The notes under the pieces were generated by a model, which did not search any database, was not told the DNA's origin, and was given only the letters and a program-made list of their open reading frames with translations. Positions 9,167 through 19,291 of a DNA stretch of 32,065 nucleotides are shown piece by piece (the stretch's first letter is position 1; every line of letters begins with the position of its first letter). Origin of the DNA: Acidimicrobiales bacterium (lineage in GTDB: Bacteria > Actinomycetota > Acidimicrobiia > Acidimicrobiales > JAKAVM01); assembly GCA_027452005.1 (NCBI GenBank), contig DAIDHF010000034.1:1-32065 (forward strand), given 5' to 3'. A program made the translations under genes and the position numbers.

Positions 9167-9308
9167 GCAATTATAAATATACTTGAAAATTGAGGTTAAA
9201 CTCGGCAAGTTGATCGGGCTGGGCCTACCATAGGTAGGTATTCCCCAGCCAGGTCGACCAATCCTAGGGCGACACAGTGACATAGAAGATTTTGGAGGCA
9301 AGCAAGAC

Positions 9309-11135
9309 ATGCCAAAGGCAGTAGGTATTGATTTAGGGACGACCAACTCGGTTGTGAGTGTTCTGGAGGCCGGAGAGCCAACTGTGGTTCCCAACGCCGA
9401 GGGAAGCCGGACAACCCCTTCGGTGGTCGGCTTTTCCAAGACCGGAGAGGTGTTAGTTGGAGAGGTGGCCAAGCGCCAGGCGATTACCAACCCGGACCGG
9501 ACAATCCGGTCGGTCAAGCGTCAGATGGGGACCAATTGGAAGATAGACATCGACGGGAAGAACTACAACTCCCAGGAGATCTCGGCCCGGATCTTACAGA
9601 AGCTCAAGAGAGACGCCGAAAGCTATCTCGGTGACACGGTAAACCAGGCCGTTATAACCGTTCCGGCATACTTTGACGACGCCCAGCGCACGGCCACAAA
9701 AGAGGCCGGACAGATTGCAGGTCTTGAAGTACTCAGGATAATCAACGAGCCCACCGCGGCAGCCCTGGCATACGGCCTTGACAAAGAGGGTGAGGATCAG
9801 ACCGTTCTGGTTTTCGATCTTGGCGGAGGAACATTTGATGTATCGATTCTCGATATTGGCGACGGGGTATTTGAGGTCAAGTCGACCTCGGGTAACACCA
9901 ATCTGGGTGGTGACGACTGGGACCAAAGAGTTATAGACTGGTTGGTAAAGTCCTTTAAGGACAAAGAGGGAGTTGATCTGGCCAGTGACAAGATGGCCCT
10001 CCAACGACTCAAGGAGGCCGCTGAGAAGGCCAAGGTAGAGCTGTCCTCGGTACAGGAGACCACAATCAATCTACCCTTTATAACAGCCACCTCCGAGGGT
10101 CCCAAACACTTAGAGGACAAGTTGACCCGGGCCAAGTTCGACGAACTCACCGCCGACTTGGTCGAGGCCTGCAAGGGTCCATTCGAACAGGCCATAAAAG
10201 ATGCCAAGCTCACTAAGGAAAAGATCGACCACGTGGTCTTGGTGGGTGGGTCGACCAGGATGCCAGCCATCCAGGACCTGGTTAAGGGCTTGACGGGCAA
10301 GGAACCCCACAAGGGGGTAAACCCCGACGAGGTAGTGGCTGTCGGGGCCGCAATTCAGGCCGGGGTATTAAAGGGTGAGGTAAAAGACGTCCTCTTGCTA
10401 GACGTGACCCCACTGTCTTTAGGGATAGAGACAAAAGGTGGAATCATGACCAAGCTGATCGAGAGAAACACCACCATCCCGACCAAGAGGACCGAGGTGT
10501 TTACCACGGCCGAAGACGGACAGCCCTCTGTTGAAATTCACGTACTCCAAGGAGAGCGCGAGATGGCCACTTTCAACAAGACCCTGGGCAAGTTTCAGTT
10601 GGTCGACCTTCCGCCAGCACCTCGGGGGATTCCCCAGATTGAGGTTACCTTCGACATTGACGCCAACGGGATCGTACACGTTTCCGCAAAAGACCGGGCT
10701 ACAGGGAAAGAACAGTCGATAACAATTTCTGGCCAGTCATCTCTATCGAAAGACGATATTGATCGAATGGTTAGAGATGCCGAGGCGCATGCAGAAGAGG
10801 ACGTTCGACGCAAAGAAGAGGCCGAGGCCCGAAACAACGCGGACACCTTGGTGTATCGTACCGAGAAACTCCTTGCCGACCAGGGAGATAAACTAAGCCC
10901 ACAAGACCGCGAGGCGGTGTCTGATGGGCTGACCTCCCTCAAGGAGGCCCTGGCCGGAACCGACGTGGGGGCGATAAAAGATGCCACCGACAAGTTGATG
11001 AGTGCGTCTCAAGAGTTTGCCCAGAAGCTCTATGAGCAGTCGGCGGCCGACGCACCTGGCGGGGCAGCCGGAACTGGGGCGCCCTCCGATGACGAGGTCG
11101 TCGATGCCGAGATCGTTGACGAAGCTGGGTCATGA
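9309..11135 (+). CDS. dnaK: Chaperone protein DnaK (Hsp70)
   Basis: 608 residues, close to the typical length. The nucleotide-binding domain starts GIDLGTTNS (residues 6-14) and includes [15 protein letters not shown] and [12 protein letters not shown]; the substrate-binding domain includes [11 protein letters not shown] and the lid follows. The C-terminus ends in an acidic [10 protein letters not shown] tail like other actinobacterial DnaKs. A GGAG sequence precedes ATG 9309. It is the first gene of dnaK-grpE-dnaJ-hspR and its stop overlaps the grpE start (ATGA). It refolds proteins in the cytosol with GrpE and DnaJ. Regulation by HspR through the HAIR site is expected. Confidence 0.98.
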   Translation: MPKAVGIDLGTTNSVVSVLEAGEPTVVPNAEGSRTTPSVVGFSKTGEVLVGEVAKRQAITNPDRTIRSVKRQMGTNWKIDIDGKNYNSQEISARILQKLKRDAESYLGDTVNQAVITVPAYFDDAQRTATKEAGQIAGLEVLRIINEPTAAALAYGLDKEGEDQTVLVFDLGGGTFDVSILDIGDGVFEVKSTSGNTNLGGDDWDQRVIDWLVKSFKDKEGVDLASDKMALQRLKEAAEKAKVELSSVQETTINLPFITATSEGPKHLEDKLTRAKFDELTADLVEACKGPFEQAIKDAKLTKEKIDHVVLVGGSTRMPAIQDLVKGLTGKEPHKGVNPDEVVAVGAAIQAGVLKGEVKDVLLLDVTPLSLGIETKGGIMTKLIERNTTIPTKRTEVFTTAEDGQPSVEIHVLQGEREMATFNKTLGKFQLVDLPPAPRGIPQIEVTFDIDANGIVHVSAKDRATGKEQSITISGQSSLSKDDIDRMVRDAEAHAEEDVRRKEEAEARNNADTLVYRTEKLLADQGDKLSPQDREAVSDGLTSLKEALAGTDVGAIKDATDKLMSASQEFAQKLYEQSAADAPGGAAGTGAPSDDEVVDAEIVDEAGS

Positions 11136-12094
11136 CCGACTATCTCGGTGAGTCCGGCCGGGAAGGATCACTGCCGTTCGACCAGCCAGATGGGTCGGGA
11201 GACGATATTGAGTCTGGTGAGGCCGAGCGGAGGAAAAAGGAGGCCCAACGGGCCTATAGCCAAGTAAAGGATCTCGTTGGCGAGCCAGGGCCAACTGACG
11301 GATCCCAAGACATTTCCGAGGCGGCCAACCATGACACCGAATCGCCCACCGGGGCCGGGGCTTCAGTGCTTGACGAACTCTCCGATCCAGGCGGTTCAGG
11401 GGTCTCGGGTCACCTCAAGAGTCCTCCGAGCCAACCGGTTCAACCAGGGAATTCGAGCAAGTCTGGCCTCGGGGCCCAGCCAGGGACGCGACCGGGGGCT
11501 CACTCCCAGGTGGCGGGTTCCAAGCAGTCAGGCCAACCATCAAGACAGGCCGGTTCTCAGCCAGGTGGGGGACCACGGATGCAGTCCCAACAACTAGAGG
11601 CCCTCAACAACGAGTTGCTGGTCAAGGTGGCCGAATTGGAGTTAGAGAAGGCAGAGCTAGTGGAGACAACCAGAAGAGTTCAAGCTGACTTTGAAAATTA
11701 CCGAAAAAGAGTTATTAAACAAGAACACGAAGCTCAGGTTAAATCCGAGCAGGCCATTATCGAGAAGATCCTGCCGGTGTTAGACACCATCGACCTGGCT
11801 ATAGCTCACTCGGCAAACCCGGGCGACCCTGGGCAAGGTGAACTGGGTGTCGTGGACAGTACCCTCGTGATGGTGGCCGCTAATATTGGAGAGGCCCTTG
11901 AAAAGGTGGGGCTTACCAGGATTGATCCCCTCGGGGAGGCCTTTGACCCTGCAATTCACGAGGCCGTGGCATATGAGACAGGTGGGTCGCCAGGCGACGG
12001 GCCGTCCGTGCAAGAGGTGTCCGAAGTAATGAGGGCTGGCTACTTATTCAAGGGACGGGTGATCAGGCCGGCCATGGTCAAGGTAAGAGGCTAG
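11132..12094 (+). CDS. grpE: Nucleotide exchange factor GrpE with a long disordered N-terminus
   Basis: 320 residues, well above the usual 170-220. The GrpE fold begins near residue 152 with a coiled coil ([19 protein letters not shown]), then ADFENYRKR at 185-193 and the C-terminal beta domain ([29 protein letters not shown]). Residues 1-150 are low in hydrophobics and rich in G, S, P, Q and acidic residues, so they are probably disordered. GrpE releases ADP from DnaK and acts as a thermosensor. Start ATG 11132 overlaps the dnaK stop by four bases, which implies coupling. Confidence 0.95.
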   Translation: MTDYLGESGREGSLPFDQPDGSGDDIESGEAERRKKEAQRAYSQVKDLVGEPGPTDGSQDISEAANHDTESPTGAGASVLDELSDPGGSGVSGHLKSPPSQPVQPGNSSKSGLGAQPGTRPGAHSQVAGSKQSGQPSRQAGSQPGGGPRMQSQQLEALNNELLVKVAELELEKAELVETTRRVQADFENYRKRVIKQEHEAQVKSEQAIIEKILPVLDTIDLAIAHSANPGDPGQGELGVVDSTLVMVAANIGEALEKVGLTRIDPLGEAFDPAIHEAVAYETGGSPGDGPSVQEVSEVMRAGYLFKGRVIRPAMVKVRG

Positions 12095-12157
12095 CCGGTG
12101 CGTGCGGGTTCGTCTCTCGGGCACAGTCTCGGCCCGGTTACCCGAGGGAGGTTGTAG

Positions 12158-13258
12158 ATGGCCGCGCACCGAGAATGGTTTGAGAAGGACTACTACAAGG
12201 TCCTTGGGGTGCCACAAAGTGCCCTAGATCGTGACATAACTCGCGCATATCGCAAGTTGGCTAAGCAGTATCACCCTGACGCAAACCCCGGGTCAGAGGA
12301 GAAATTCAAAGAGATCTCGGCTGCATACGATATTTTAGGCGACCCGGCCAAGCGCAAGGAGTACGACGAGGTTCGCCAACACGGTCTAGTGGGTGCCGGA
12401 GCCGGGGCACGAGGAGGCAACTTCACGTTCCGATTCGACGACCTGGGAGACGTTTTTACGGGCCTGTTCAACCGAGGTGGCAGGGCTTCGGGCAGCCCGG
12501 GATCGGGAGGCCCCCAGAGGGGGGCAAACATTGAGGCGGAACTACACATTGATTTCAAGGAGGCCATAGAAGGGGTAACGACGTCGGTAAATGTGACCAG
12601 TGATGCCGTGTGCTCCCAGTGCGGGGGAACCGGGGCAGCCAAGGGGACCAAACCCTCGATCTGTACCGACTGTCAGGGTCGGGGAGTCTTGGACGACAAC
12701 CAGGGTCTGTTCTCGTTTTCAAGGCCTTGTCCGAAATGCAATGGTCGGGGGATTAGTATTGAAAAGGAGTGCCCAACCTGCGGGGGAACTGGGATTGAAC
12801 ACCGCCCACGTCAGGTCAAGGTTAGGGTCCCCCCGGGTATCGATAACGGGCAGCGGATCCGCATCAAGGGCCGGGGTGAGCCAGGTCGCAACAACGGCCC
12901 GGCTGGAGACCTGTTCGTAAACGTCAGAGTGGGAAGTCACCCGGTCTTTGGCCGCAAGGGAAAGGACCTGACCGTGTCAGTGCCCCTCACCTATCCCGAG
13001 GCCGTCTTGGGCACTACGGTTACGGTTCCCACCTTAGACAAGCCCGTAAAGGTAAAGATTCCCCAGGGGACCCCGTCGGGTAAGACCTTCAGGGTAAAAG
13101 GTCGCGGGATCCCCAAAAAGGAAGGGGCTGGTGACCTCTTGGTAACCGTCGAGGTGGTTATACCCAGAGAGATCTCAGATGACCAAAAGCAGGCCATCGA
13201 GGCCTTGGCGCGGGTAACCTATGAGACACCACGCAGAACCCTGGAGGCAGAGCTATGA
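12158..13258 (+). CDS. dnaJ: Chaperone protein DnaJ (Hsp40)
   Basis: 366 residues, type I DnaJ. The J domain occupies about residues 10-75 with HPD at 39-41; a Gly-rich stretch follows; four CxxCxGxG zinc motifs (CSQCGGTG, CTDCQGRG, CPKCNGRG, CPTCGGTG) span about 148-218; then two beta-sandwich substrate domains. It stimulates DnaK ATPase and delivers clients. The MAAHREWFEKDYYKVLG beginning resembles actinobacterial DnaJ1. GAGGGAGG lies about nine bases before ATG 12158. The TGA overlaps the hspR ATG (13255). Confidence 0.97.
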   Translation: MAAHREWFEKDYYKVLGVPQSALDRDITRAYRKLAKQYHPDANPGSEEKFKEISAAYDILGDPAKRKEYDEVRQHGLVGAGAGARGGNFTFRFDDLGDVFTGLFNRGGRASGSPGSGGPQRGANIEAELHIDFKEAIEGVTTSVNVTSDAVCSQCGGTGAAKGTKPSICTDCQGRGVLDDNQGLFSFSRPCPKCNGRGISIEKECPTCGGTGIEHRPRQVKVRVPPGIDNGQRIRIKGRGEPGRNNGPAGDLFVNVRVGSHPVFGRKGKDLTVSVPLTYPEAVLGTTVTVPTLDKPVKVKIPQGTPSGKTFRVKGRGIPKKEGAGDLLVTVEVVIPREISDDQKQAIEALARVTYETPRRTLEAEL

Positions 13259-13707
13259 GCAATTTTGGGTTTGACAGATCGGGAGGATACGGGACGGCAT
13301 CCATTGGGGACCCCGTAAAGAGGATTTCCGGGGAGATATCCTCTAGAGCCCTGTACGTGATCTCGGTAGCCGCTGAGCTGGCCGGGGTACATCCCCAGAC
13401 CCTGCGAATATATGAGCGAAAGGGCCTTATTGATCCGGCCCGAACCCACGGGGGGTCTAGGAGGTACTCAGACCGTGACATCCAGAGACTCAGGCGGGTC
13501 TGTGAGCTTACCGCCGACGGGCTCAACCTCGAAGGGGTCAAAAGAGTTATCGCCCTAGAGGACGAGGTGGAGCGCCTTAGGGGCGAACTGGTCAAGCTTG
13601 CCGAGGTAGCCAAGGATGAGATTGAAAAGGTTCACCGCCATTATCGGCGAGACATAGTACCCTTTACCGGGGCCGCGACACCCCCGGTCCCGTATCGCCG
13701 CCGTTAG
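13255..13707 (+). CDS. hspR: Heat-shock repressor HspR (MerR family)
   Basis: 150 residues. A winged helix-turn-helix of MerR type begins at about residue 34 (LYVISVAAELAGVHPQTLRIYERKGLIDPART, with RRYSDRDIQRL following) and a short coiled coil (LEDEVERLRGELVKLAE) ends the protein. HspR represses its own operon by binding HAIR, and the operator is present upstream of dnaK. The 33-residue tail before the HTH is longer than in many HspRs; an internal start is possible but ATG 13255, coupled to dnaJ, is preferred. No second HAIR is seen elsewhere in the window. Confidence 0.95.
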   Translation: MSNFGFDRSGGYGTASIGDPVKRISGEISSRALYVISVAAELAGVHPQTLRIYERKGLIDPARTHGGSRRYSDRDIQRLRRVCELTADGLNLEGVKRVIALEDEVERLRGELVKLAEVAKDEIEKVHRHYRRDIVPFTGAATPPVPYRRR

Positions 13708-13709
13708 CT

Positions 13710-13715
13710 TATAAT
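13710..13715 (+). promoter_or_regulatory. -10 element candidate before purA
   Basis: A consensus TATAAT sits directly after the hspR stop and 39 bases before the purA ATG, with AGGAGG between. No clear -35 is seen 17 bases upstream. If it is used, purA would be expressed independently of heat-shock control, which makes sense for a housekeeping gene. Confidence 0.4.
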
Positions 13716-13753
13716 AGCCCGGTTACTTTGTTTAGGAGGATTCCGAGAGGGAC

Positions 13754-15034
13754 ATGCCAGTTACAGTAGTTGTCGGGACCCAGTGGGGTGATGAGGGAAA
13801 GGGAAAACTAACCGACCTGTTCGCCGAGGAGATGGACGTGGTCGTGCGCTACCAGGGTGGTCACAACGCTGGCCACACGATCGTGGTTGACTCGGAGACC
13901 TTCGCGCTTCAGCTGGTCCCGTCAGGGATCTTGTATCCGCACATAACCCCGGTGATCGGTAACGGGGTCGTTGTAGAGCCTCAGACCCTCTTTGAAGAGC
14001 TAGAAATGCTCGCGTCGCGAGGGGTTGACACCTCTCGACTCATGGTCTCGGGAAACGCCCACCTGATCATGCCGTACCACTTAGAACTCGATAAGGTCAC
14101 AGAACGATACTTAGGTAAGAACTCTTTGGGGACGACCAAACGCGGGATTGGACCGGCATACTCTGACAAGGCAGCCCGGGTTGGAATCCGGGTTCAAGAC
14201 CTCTTGGATCCCAAGATCTTTCGAGAAAAGCTAGAGAGTGTCCTGAAAGAAAAGAACGCCATCTTGGCCAAGGTTTATAACCGGCTTCCCATGGACCCAA
14301 AGGCCATGGGGGACCTGTACTTGGACACGTATGCCCCCAAACTGGCCAAGCTTATCGGGGATACCACGTCGTTTCTTCACCGGTGCCTGGCCGAGGGGAA
14401 AGAGGTCTTAGCAGAAGGGGCCCAGGCAACCTTCCTAGACCTAGATCACGGAACCTACCCGTATGTGACCTCGTCCAACCCGACCGCCGGGGGAGCCTGC
14501 GTGGGGACCGGGATAGGTCCTCGCGATATTACCCGGGTGGTCGGGATTGCCAAGGCCTATGTCACCCGGGTTGGGGCCGGCCCGTTTCCGACCGAGGTTA
14601 CCGGGGATATTGCAGACCTGCTGGTTGAACGGGGCCACGAGTACGGGACCAATACCAAAAGACGCAGGCGCCCGGGTTGGTTTGACTGTGTCATGGCCCG
14701 CCAGGCAGTGGCCATCAACTCGTTGTCGGAGATAGCTCTGACCAAGTTGGACGTGCTCGATGCCCTGGAGACCGTGCGGGTCTGTACCGGCTACCGGGTA
14801 GGCGACGATATAACTGAGGAGATCCCCTATCACCAGTCGACCTTGCACAAGGTTGAACCGATCTACTTCGAGCTCGCTGGATGGAAGACCGACATCTCCC
14901 AGTTGACCTGTCTAGACGACCTCCCCAAGGAGGCCCGGGAGTACGTGGGCTTCTTGGAGTCCCAAGTTGGAGTTCCTGTGAGTCTGGTAGGGGTGGGTCC
15001 TGGTCGCAAGCAGTTTGTCGACTTTGCCAAGTAG
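13754..15034 (+). CDS. purA: Adenylosuccinate synthetase
   Basis: 426 residues, standard length. It condenses IMP with aspartate using GTP to form adenylosuccinate, the first committed step to AMP. GDEGKGK at residues 12-18 is the P-loop, preceded by VVVGTQW; the GHNAGHT and [10 protein letters not shown] motifs are present, and the C-terminal LTKLDVLD and VGPGRKQFV guanine-binding features follow. ATG 13754 is preceded by AGGAGG (13735-13740, long spacing) and GAGAGG closer in. purD follows after 21 bases. Confidence 0.98.
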   Translation: MPVTVVVGTQWGDEGKGKLTDLFAEEMDVVVRYQGGHNAGHTIVVDSETFALQLVPSGILYPHITPVIGNGVVVEPQTLFEELEMLASRGVDTSRLMVSGNAHLIMPYHLELDKVTERYLGKNSLGTTKRGIGPAYSDKAARVGIRVQDLLDPKIFREKLESVLKEKNAILAKVYNRLPMDPKAMGDLYLDTYAPKLAKLIGDTTSFLHRCLAEGKEVLAEGAQATFLDLDHGTYPYVTSSNPTAGGACVGTGIGPRDITRVVGIAKAYVTRVGAGPFPTEVTGDIADLLVERGHEYGTNTKRRRRPGWFDCVMARQAVAINSLSEIALTKLDVLDALETVRVCTGYRVGDDITEEIPYHQSTLHKVEPIYFELAGWKTDISQLTCLDDLPKEAREYVGFLESQVGVPVSLVGVGPGRKQFVDFAK

Positions 15035-15055
15035 CTCTCACCAGAGACGCTCGCA

Positions 15056-16285
15056 ATGAGGGTATGCGTCGTTGGGGCCGGGGCCCGAGAGCATGCCCTG
15101 GCTCGGGCCCTGTCGAAATCGGCCACGGTTGTTGTAACCCCGGGAAACCCGGGAACCGGACGTGACTTTGAAAATGCCTCGGAGAGTCCCGAGGAGATTG
15201 ACGCTGACCTGTTCGTTATTGGTCCCGAAGTTCCCTTGGTCGACGGGTTGGCCGACCGTCTTAGAGCCCGAGGCCGCCTCGTGGTCGGTCCCGGTCGTGA
15301 CGGGGCACGACTAGAGGGGTCCAAGGCCTGGATGAAGGAGGTCTTGGCCCGGGCAGCAATTCCAAGTGCCCGGTTCGAGAGTTTTGGTGCCGACGAGGTA
15401 CCTCAGGCCATCTCATTCCTAAAATCACTCGGGGCACCCTATGTAATAAAGACAGACGGCCTGGCTGGCGGCAAGGGGGTCTTGGTGACCCCTGACCTCG
15501 ACGAGGCCATCTACGACCTGGAGGGAAAACTCTCGGGGGAGACTTTCGGGACGGCCGGGACCAGGGTAGTTGTCGAGGAGTTCCTAGACGGTCCAGAGCT
15601 GTCTGTGATGGCTCTGTGTGACGGGAGTCGGGTGTTTGGGCTACAGCCTGCCCAAGACTACAAGCGGGTGGGAGATAACAACCTGGGGCCAAACACGGGA
15701 GGGATGGGGGCATACTCTCCAGTTGCTCTGGCCACACCACAATTAGTAGACGAGGTAATCAAGAGTGCATTTGAACCCCTAGTACGTGAGTTCAACGTCC
15801 TCGGGATTGACTATAGGGGGATCTTGTATGGAGGGTTGATCATCACCTCGGCTGGCCCGAAGATTTTAGAGTTCAATATTCGACTAGGGGACCCCGAGAC
15901 CCAGGTAGTCCTGCCACTTATGGCTAACGATCTCACTACGATCTTGTTGGAGGTAGCCCAGGGAAATCTCAAGACTTGGCCCGAGTTCTTAGATCAGGCC
16001 TGCGTGGGCGTGGTTATGGCCTCAAAGGGATACCCACAGGGCCCCTTGGATATTGGCGGTACTATCGTCGGGATTGAAGCCGCTGAAGAGGACGACGGGG
16101 TGTCAGTTCTACATGCCGGGACCACAGTGGACTCTTGGGGAAACTTGGTCTCTAACTCGGGTAGGGTCCTAAATGTGACAGCCATAGGAAGGGACCTTGT
16201 TGAGGCCCGCCGACGGGCCTATCGGGCAGTGGCCAAGATAACCTGGCCTGGGGTACATTTCAGGAGTGACATTGCAAGTTTCTAG
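15056..16285 (+). CDS. purD: Phosphoribosylamine-glycine ligase (GARS)
   Basis: 409 residues, an ATP-grasp enzyme that joins glycine to phosphoribosylamine in step 2 of purine synthesis. The N-terminal Rossmann part starts MRVCVVGAGAREHALA; VIGPEVPLVDG, the ATP-grasp core (TDGLAGGKGVLV; VVVEEFLDGPELS; NTGGMGAYSP) and the metal-binding LEFNIRLGDPETQ are all visible. No obvious strong ribosome binding site precedes ATG 15056. The gene is monofunctional: no PurM or PurN fusion. Confidence 0.97.
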   Translation: MRVCVVGAGAREHALARALSKSATVVVTPGNPGTGRDFENASESPEEIDADLFVIGPEVPLVDGLADRLRARGRLVVGPGRDGARLEGSKAWMKEVLARAAIPSARFESFGADEVPQAISFLKSLGAPYVIKTDGLAGGKGVLVTPDLDEAIYDLEGKLSGETFGTAGTRVVVEEFLDGPELSVMALCDGSRVFGLQPAQDYKRVGDNNLGPNTGGMGAYSPVALATPQLVDEVIKSAFEPLVREFNVLGIDYRGILYGGLIITSAGPKILEFNIRLGDPETQVVLPLMANDLTTILLEVAQGNLKTWPEFLDQACVGVVMASKGYPQGPLDIGGTIVGIEAAEEDDGVSVLHAGTTVDSWGNLVSNSGRVLNVTAIGRDLVEARRRAYRAVAKITWPGVHFRSDIASF

Positions 16286-16309
16286 GGCACTTATCAAGAG
16301 AGGTGGTAT

Positions 16310-16759
16310 ATGAAGAAGGTGGCCGTTTTGATGGGTTCTGCTAACGACAAACCCAAGATGGAGCCAGCAATCAAGATGCTAGAGCGCTTCGAGGTGCCCT
16401 GTTCAGAGCATGTCATGTCGGCACACAGGACCCCTAAAGTTGTGGCCGACTTTGCCTCGTCGGCCCGGGAGGCAGGATACGGGGCAATTATCTGCGGGGC
16501 CGGAATGGCGGCCCACTTAGCCGGGGTCGTGGCAGCCCACACGACCTTACCGGTTATTGGGGTTCCACTCTCGGGTGGGGCGATAGGGGGAGTCGATGCT
16601 TTGTATGCCACGGTCCAGATGCCCAGTGGGATCCCGGTAGCCACGGTGGCCATCGACGGGGCGGCCAACGCAGCCCTGATTGCCATTGAGATGTTCGGGG
16701 TCCTCGACGACAAACTCGCCAAGCGCCTAGATGAGTTCAGGGCGAGCGGTGCACGCTAG
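16310..16759 (+). CDS. purE: 5-(carboxyamino)imidazole ribonucleotide mutase
   Basis: 149 residues, the usual class I size. The motifs MGSANDKPKM, MSAHRTP and GAGMAAHLAGVVAAHTTLPVIGVP line the active site, including the mobile histidine of SAHRTP. It rearranges N5-CAIR to CAIR. Class I enzymes need PurK to make N5-CAIR, yet no purK is found in this window. GAGAGGTGG ends a few bases before ATG 16310. Co-directional with purD and purB. Confidence 0.96.
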   Translation: MKKVAVLMGSANDKPKMEPAIKMLERFEVPCSEHVMSAHRTPKVVADFASSAREAGYGAIICGAGMAAHLAGVVAAHTTLPVIGVPLSGGAIGGVDALYATVQMPSGIPVATVAIDGAANAALIAIEMFGVLDDKLAKRLDEFRASGAR

Positions 16760-16815
16760 GCTGGGAGACAGACGTTCGGGTGCCGCGGCTAGGGGCACCC
16801 CAGTTGGATGCAATC

Positions 16816-18120
16816 GTGATTGAGCGCTATAGCTCACCGGAAATTACCGAGATATTCAGTGATATCTCCAGGTTCTCAACCTGGCTTGAGATTGAGTTGC
16901 TAAGTGTCGAGGCCTGGGCCCGGCTGGGCTTTATCCCCCAAGGCGAAGCCGAGTTTTGTAGGGGGCATGCCCCAGTTGTCGACGGAGACTTTGTCGCCGA
17001 GGTGACCGAGCGTGAACGGGTAACCGATCATGACGTTGCCGCATTTGTGGACGTTACCCAGACAAAGATCGGGTTCCCACAGGGGTCATGGATTCACTAT
17101 GGGCTGACCTCTTCAGATGTGGTAGACACGGCTCTCTCATGCGCCCTCACCCGGGCGTGCGATCAGGTAATCTCGGCCCTCGACGGATTGGTCGGAGCAT
17201 TGAAGAGCCGAGCGCTGGAACATGCCTCGACCCCAATGATGGGGAGAACTCATGGGATGGCAGCCGAACCAACGACCTTTGGGGCCAAGTTGGCCCTGTG
17301 GTGCCTACAGGTCGACCGGGACCGAACCCGTATGAAACGGGCCCGCGAGGTTATCTCTGTGGGTAAATTGTCCGGGGCGGTTGGGACCTACTCAAACATC
17401 GATCCCAAAGTCGAGCAAGAGGTCTGCTCGGCCCTCGGGCTTACCCCGGTTCCGGCCACCCAGGTCATTGCCCGGGATCGTCACGGTGAGTATCTCTACG
17501 CTCTGGCCTCAATCGGGTCGTCAATTGAGAGCTTTGCAACCGAGATCCGCCACCTACAACGCAGCGAAGTTGGCGAGGTTTTTGAGCCCTTCAAGACCGG
17601 ACAAAAGGGTTCATCGGCAATGCCTCACAAGAGAAATCCAATCTTGTCGGAGCGCCTTTGTGGAATTGCCAGGATCTTGAGAGGATTTTTAGGGGCAGGT
17701 CTCGAAAACGTGGCCTTGTGGCACGAAAGAGACATCTCGCACTCGTCAGTCGAGAGAGTAGTTCTTCCTGATGCAACCCAGCTGGCATACTACGCTACTC
17801 GAAAGATGACCAATCTGATCGATGGCCTTGAAGTAAATCCCGACCAGATGATGTTCAACATCCAACGGACCCGTGGGGTAAGTTTTAGCCAGTCGGTCCT
17901 CTTGGAGCTGATCCGGGGTGGTCTAGATAGAGATAGCGCCTATAGGATCGTTCAACGAGATACCCGGGTTGCCCTAGATGAAGGGAAGGATCTCAAGGAG
18001 GTCTTGACCCAAGACCGTGAAGTAACAGTCCCCTCCGCTAGGCTTGAAGAGATATTTTCAATTGACCGGTTACTAAAAAATGCCGGACTAACTATAGACG
18101 CGTTGGGCAGTATTTCTTAG
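16816..18120 (+). CDS. purB: Adenylosuccinate lyase
   Basis: 434 residues from GTG 16816. It cleaves SAICAR to AICAR and adenylosuccinate to AMP, so it serves both halves of the pathway. The start is chosen because the protein then begins MIERYSSPEITEIF, the normal beginning of PurB; a GTG at 16780 in the same frame would add 12 residues unlike the family. The fumarase/lyase signature SSAMPHKRNPI is at about residues 265-275, with TSSDVVDTAL and GRTHGMAAEPTTFG (catalytic H) upstream. Next on the same strand is purC, after a minus-strand insert. Confidence 0.96.
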   Translation: MIERYSSPEITEIFSDISRFSTWLEIELLSVEAWARLGFIPQGEAEFCRGHAPVVDGDFVAEVTERERVTDHDVAAFVDVTQTKIGFPQGSWIHYGLTSSDVVDTALSCALTRACDQVISALDGLVGALKSRALEHASTPMMGRTHGMAAEPTTFGAKLALWCLQVDRDRTRMKRAREVISVGKLSGAVGTYSNIDPKVEQEVCSALGLTPVPATQVIARDRHGEYLYALASIGSSIESFATEIRHLQRSEVGEVFEPFKTGQKGSSAMPHKRNPILSERLCGIARILRGFLGAGLENVALWHERDISHSSVERVVLPDATQLAYYATRKMTNLIDGLEVNPDQMMFNIQRTRGVSFSQSVLLELIRGGLDRDSAYRIVQRDTRVALDEGKDLKEVLTQDREVTVPSARLEEIFSIDRLLKNAGLTIDALGSIS

Positions 18121-18152
18121 GGGACCTCGAACGTTTTTACAAATGTGTCTGA

Positions 18153-19061
18153 CTATTTAATGGATGATTCGGATCGTACTGGAAGGCCCTCAAGGAAGGC
18201 CACCGCGACCGATGGCTGGGCTTTACCGCATGCCGGGCAAGCAACTCCTGCTTCAGGAATATTGAGCCAAAAGCCAGTTGCGCCTGCTTTGATGGCAGCC
18301 AAGTAGAGCTCGAGTAGGTCAGTTGAAGTTACCCTTCGGCCATCAGGGTTTGTGCTAAGCCCAGCGAATACTCTCGCACGCAAATGGGAGGAGAGTGCTA
18401 CTTTGATAGCCTCTGGTGCGAAGATGGTCGCAAAGGGTGTTCCTTCGGTCTGTTGGGACTGGATCTCAAAAATATTGCTAACTTTCACCCCGGGTGCGAC
18501 CACTTGGGCATCGAAACTGCTATAGCGTTCAGAGCCCGCAAGATGTTCGTTGGGCTCAATGGCACTTACTAGGTCGACGGCCGGTGTAAAAATAAGGTAC
18601 TTACCATATTTCTCGGCAGCCTGGAATGCTTGGCGGGCAGAGGCAACTGGATTGGCCTGCTCGGTCGCCGGTGTTAGAGACCAGTGCTCAAGATCCAAAA
18701 GCAGAAAATGGATATTTCCAGGGATACGGTTAGTCTGTAGTGCATGCAATAGTGTTCGTGTACTCGTGAAGTCCCAGACTGGGGTTGCCTTGGGGACGAG
18801 GTCGTCGGGCCTTCCACCACGGACGATCACAAAGGTTGATGGTTGGTTGAAGAATTCCTTGAAAAGCGAGGAAGGTAGTCCAGCGCGCTGGAGGCGGGAA
18901 ATACTACCAGCACTGATTATCCACGAGTGAGCGTTAGTTCCCGGGATCTGGTCAGAGGATTGAGATGTGGTTGAACTTGAGAGCGAGCTGCCAGCTGTAG
19001 AACCACACGAAGCTCCGATTAACCCGATTATAAGCGCAATAGTTGATATCTTGGCTCGCAT
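18153..19061 (-). CDS. Putative lipoprotein of unknown function within the purine cluster
   Basis: 302 residues from ATG 19061. A short basic N-terminus (MRAKIS), a hydrophobic core and GASC at residues 16-19 resemble a lipoprotein signal peptide, followed by a Ser/Thr-rich linker (about residues 20-37). An in-frame TTG at 19103 adds 14 residues before the signal and is less likely. The mature part has alternating strands and helices (FVIVRGG, FLLLDLEHWS, YLIFTPAVDL, FWLNIPEAG) suggestive of a TIM-barrel-like hydrolase fold, but I do not recognise the family. A CPACG pair is near the C-terminus. It is AT-richer than its neighbours and opposes purB/purC. No enzyme activity is proposed. Confidence 0.75.
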   Translation of the reverse strand: MRAKISTIALIIGLIGASCGSTAGSSLSSSTTSQSSDQIPGTNAHSWIISAGSISRLQRAGLPSSLFKEFFNQPSTFVIVRGGRPDDLVPKATPVWDFTSTRTLLHALQTNRIPGNIHFLLLDLEHWSLTPATEQANPVASARQAFQAAEKYGKYLIFTPAVDLVSAIEPNEHLAGSERYSSFDAQVVAPGVKVSNIFEIQSQQTEGTPFATIFAPEAIKVALSSHLRARVFAGLSTNPDGRRVTSTDLLELYLAAIKAGATGFWLNIPEAGVACPACGKAQPSVAVAFLEGLPVRSESSIK

Positions 19062-19291
19062 TATATTGATGACTATATCTGTCCAGAACCTTCCTGATGC
19101 CAAACCAGACCTAAAGGTTTTCCCTTCAAGTGTGCTCTTGCCCCCGATCGACGTGGGCCTGACTGGAAAGTCGGGACCGTTCCAGGTCTCCTACCCGGCT
19201 AGTTCCCTCGAACTGGCCTAGCAAAGTCAAAGCTGGTCCCACTAAACTGTGGCCATTCAACACTACTTGAGCAATAGCGGAGGCAACCACC

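Noticed and set aside
16780-16815. Upstream GTG start for purB
   Set aside because: The 12 added residues do not resemble PurB; GTG 16816 gives the family beginning MIERYS.
19062-19103. Upstream TTG start for the lipoprotein
   Set aside because: It puts 14 polar residues before a lipoprotein-type signal peptide; ATG 19061 gives a normal n-region.
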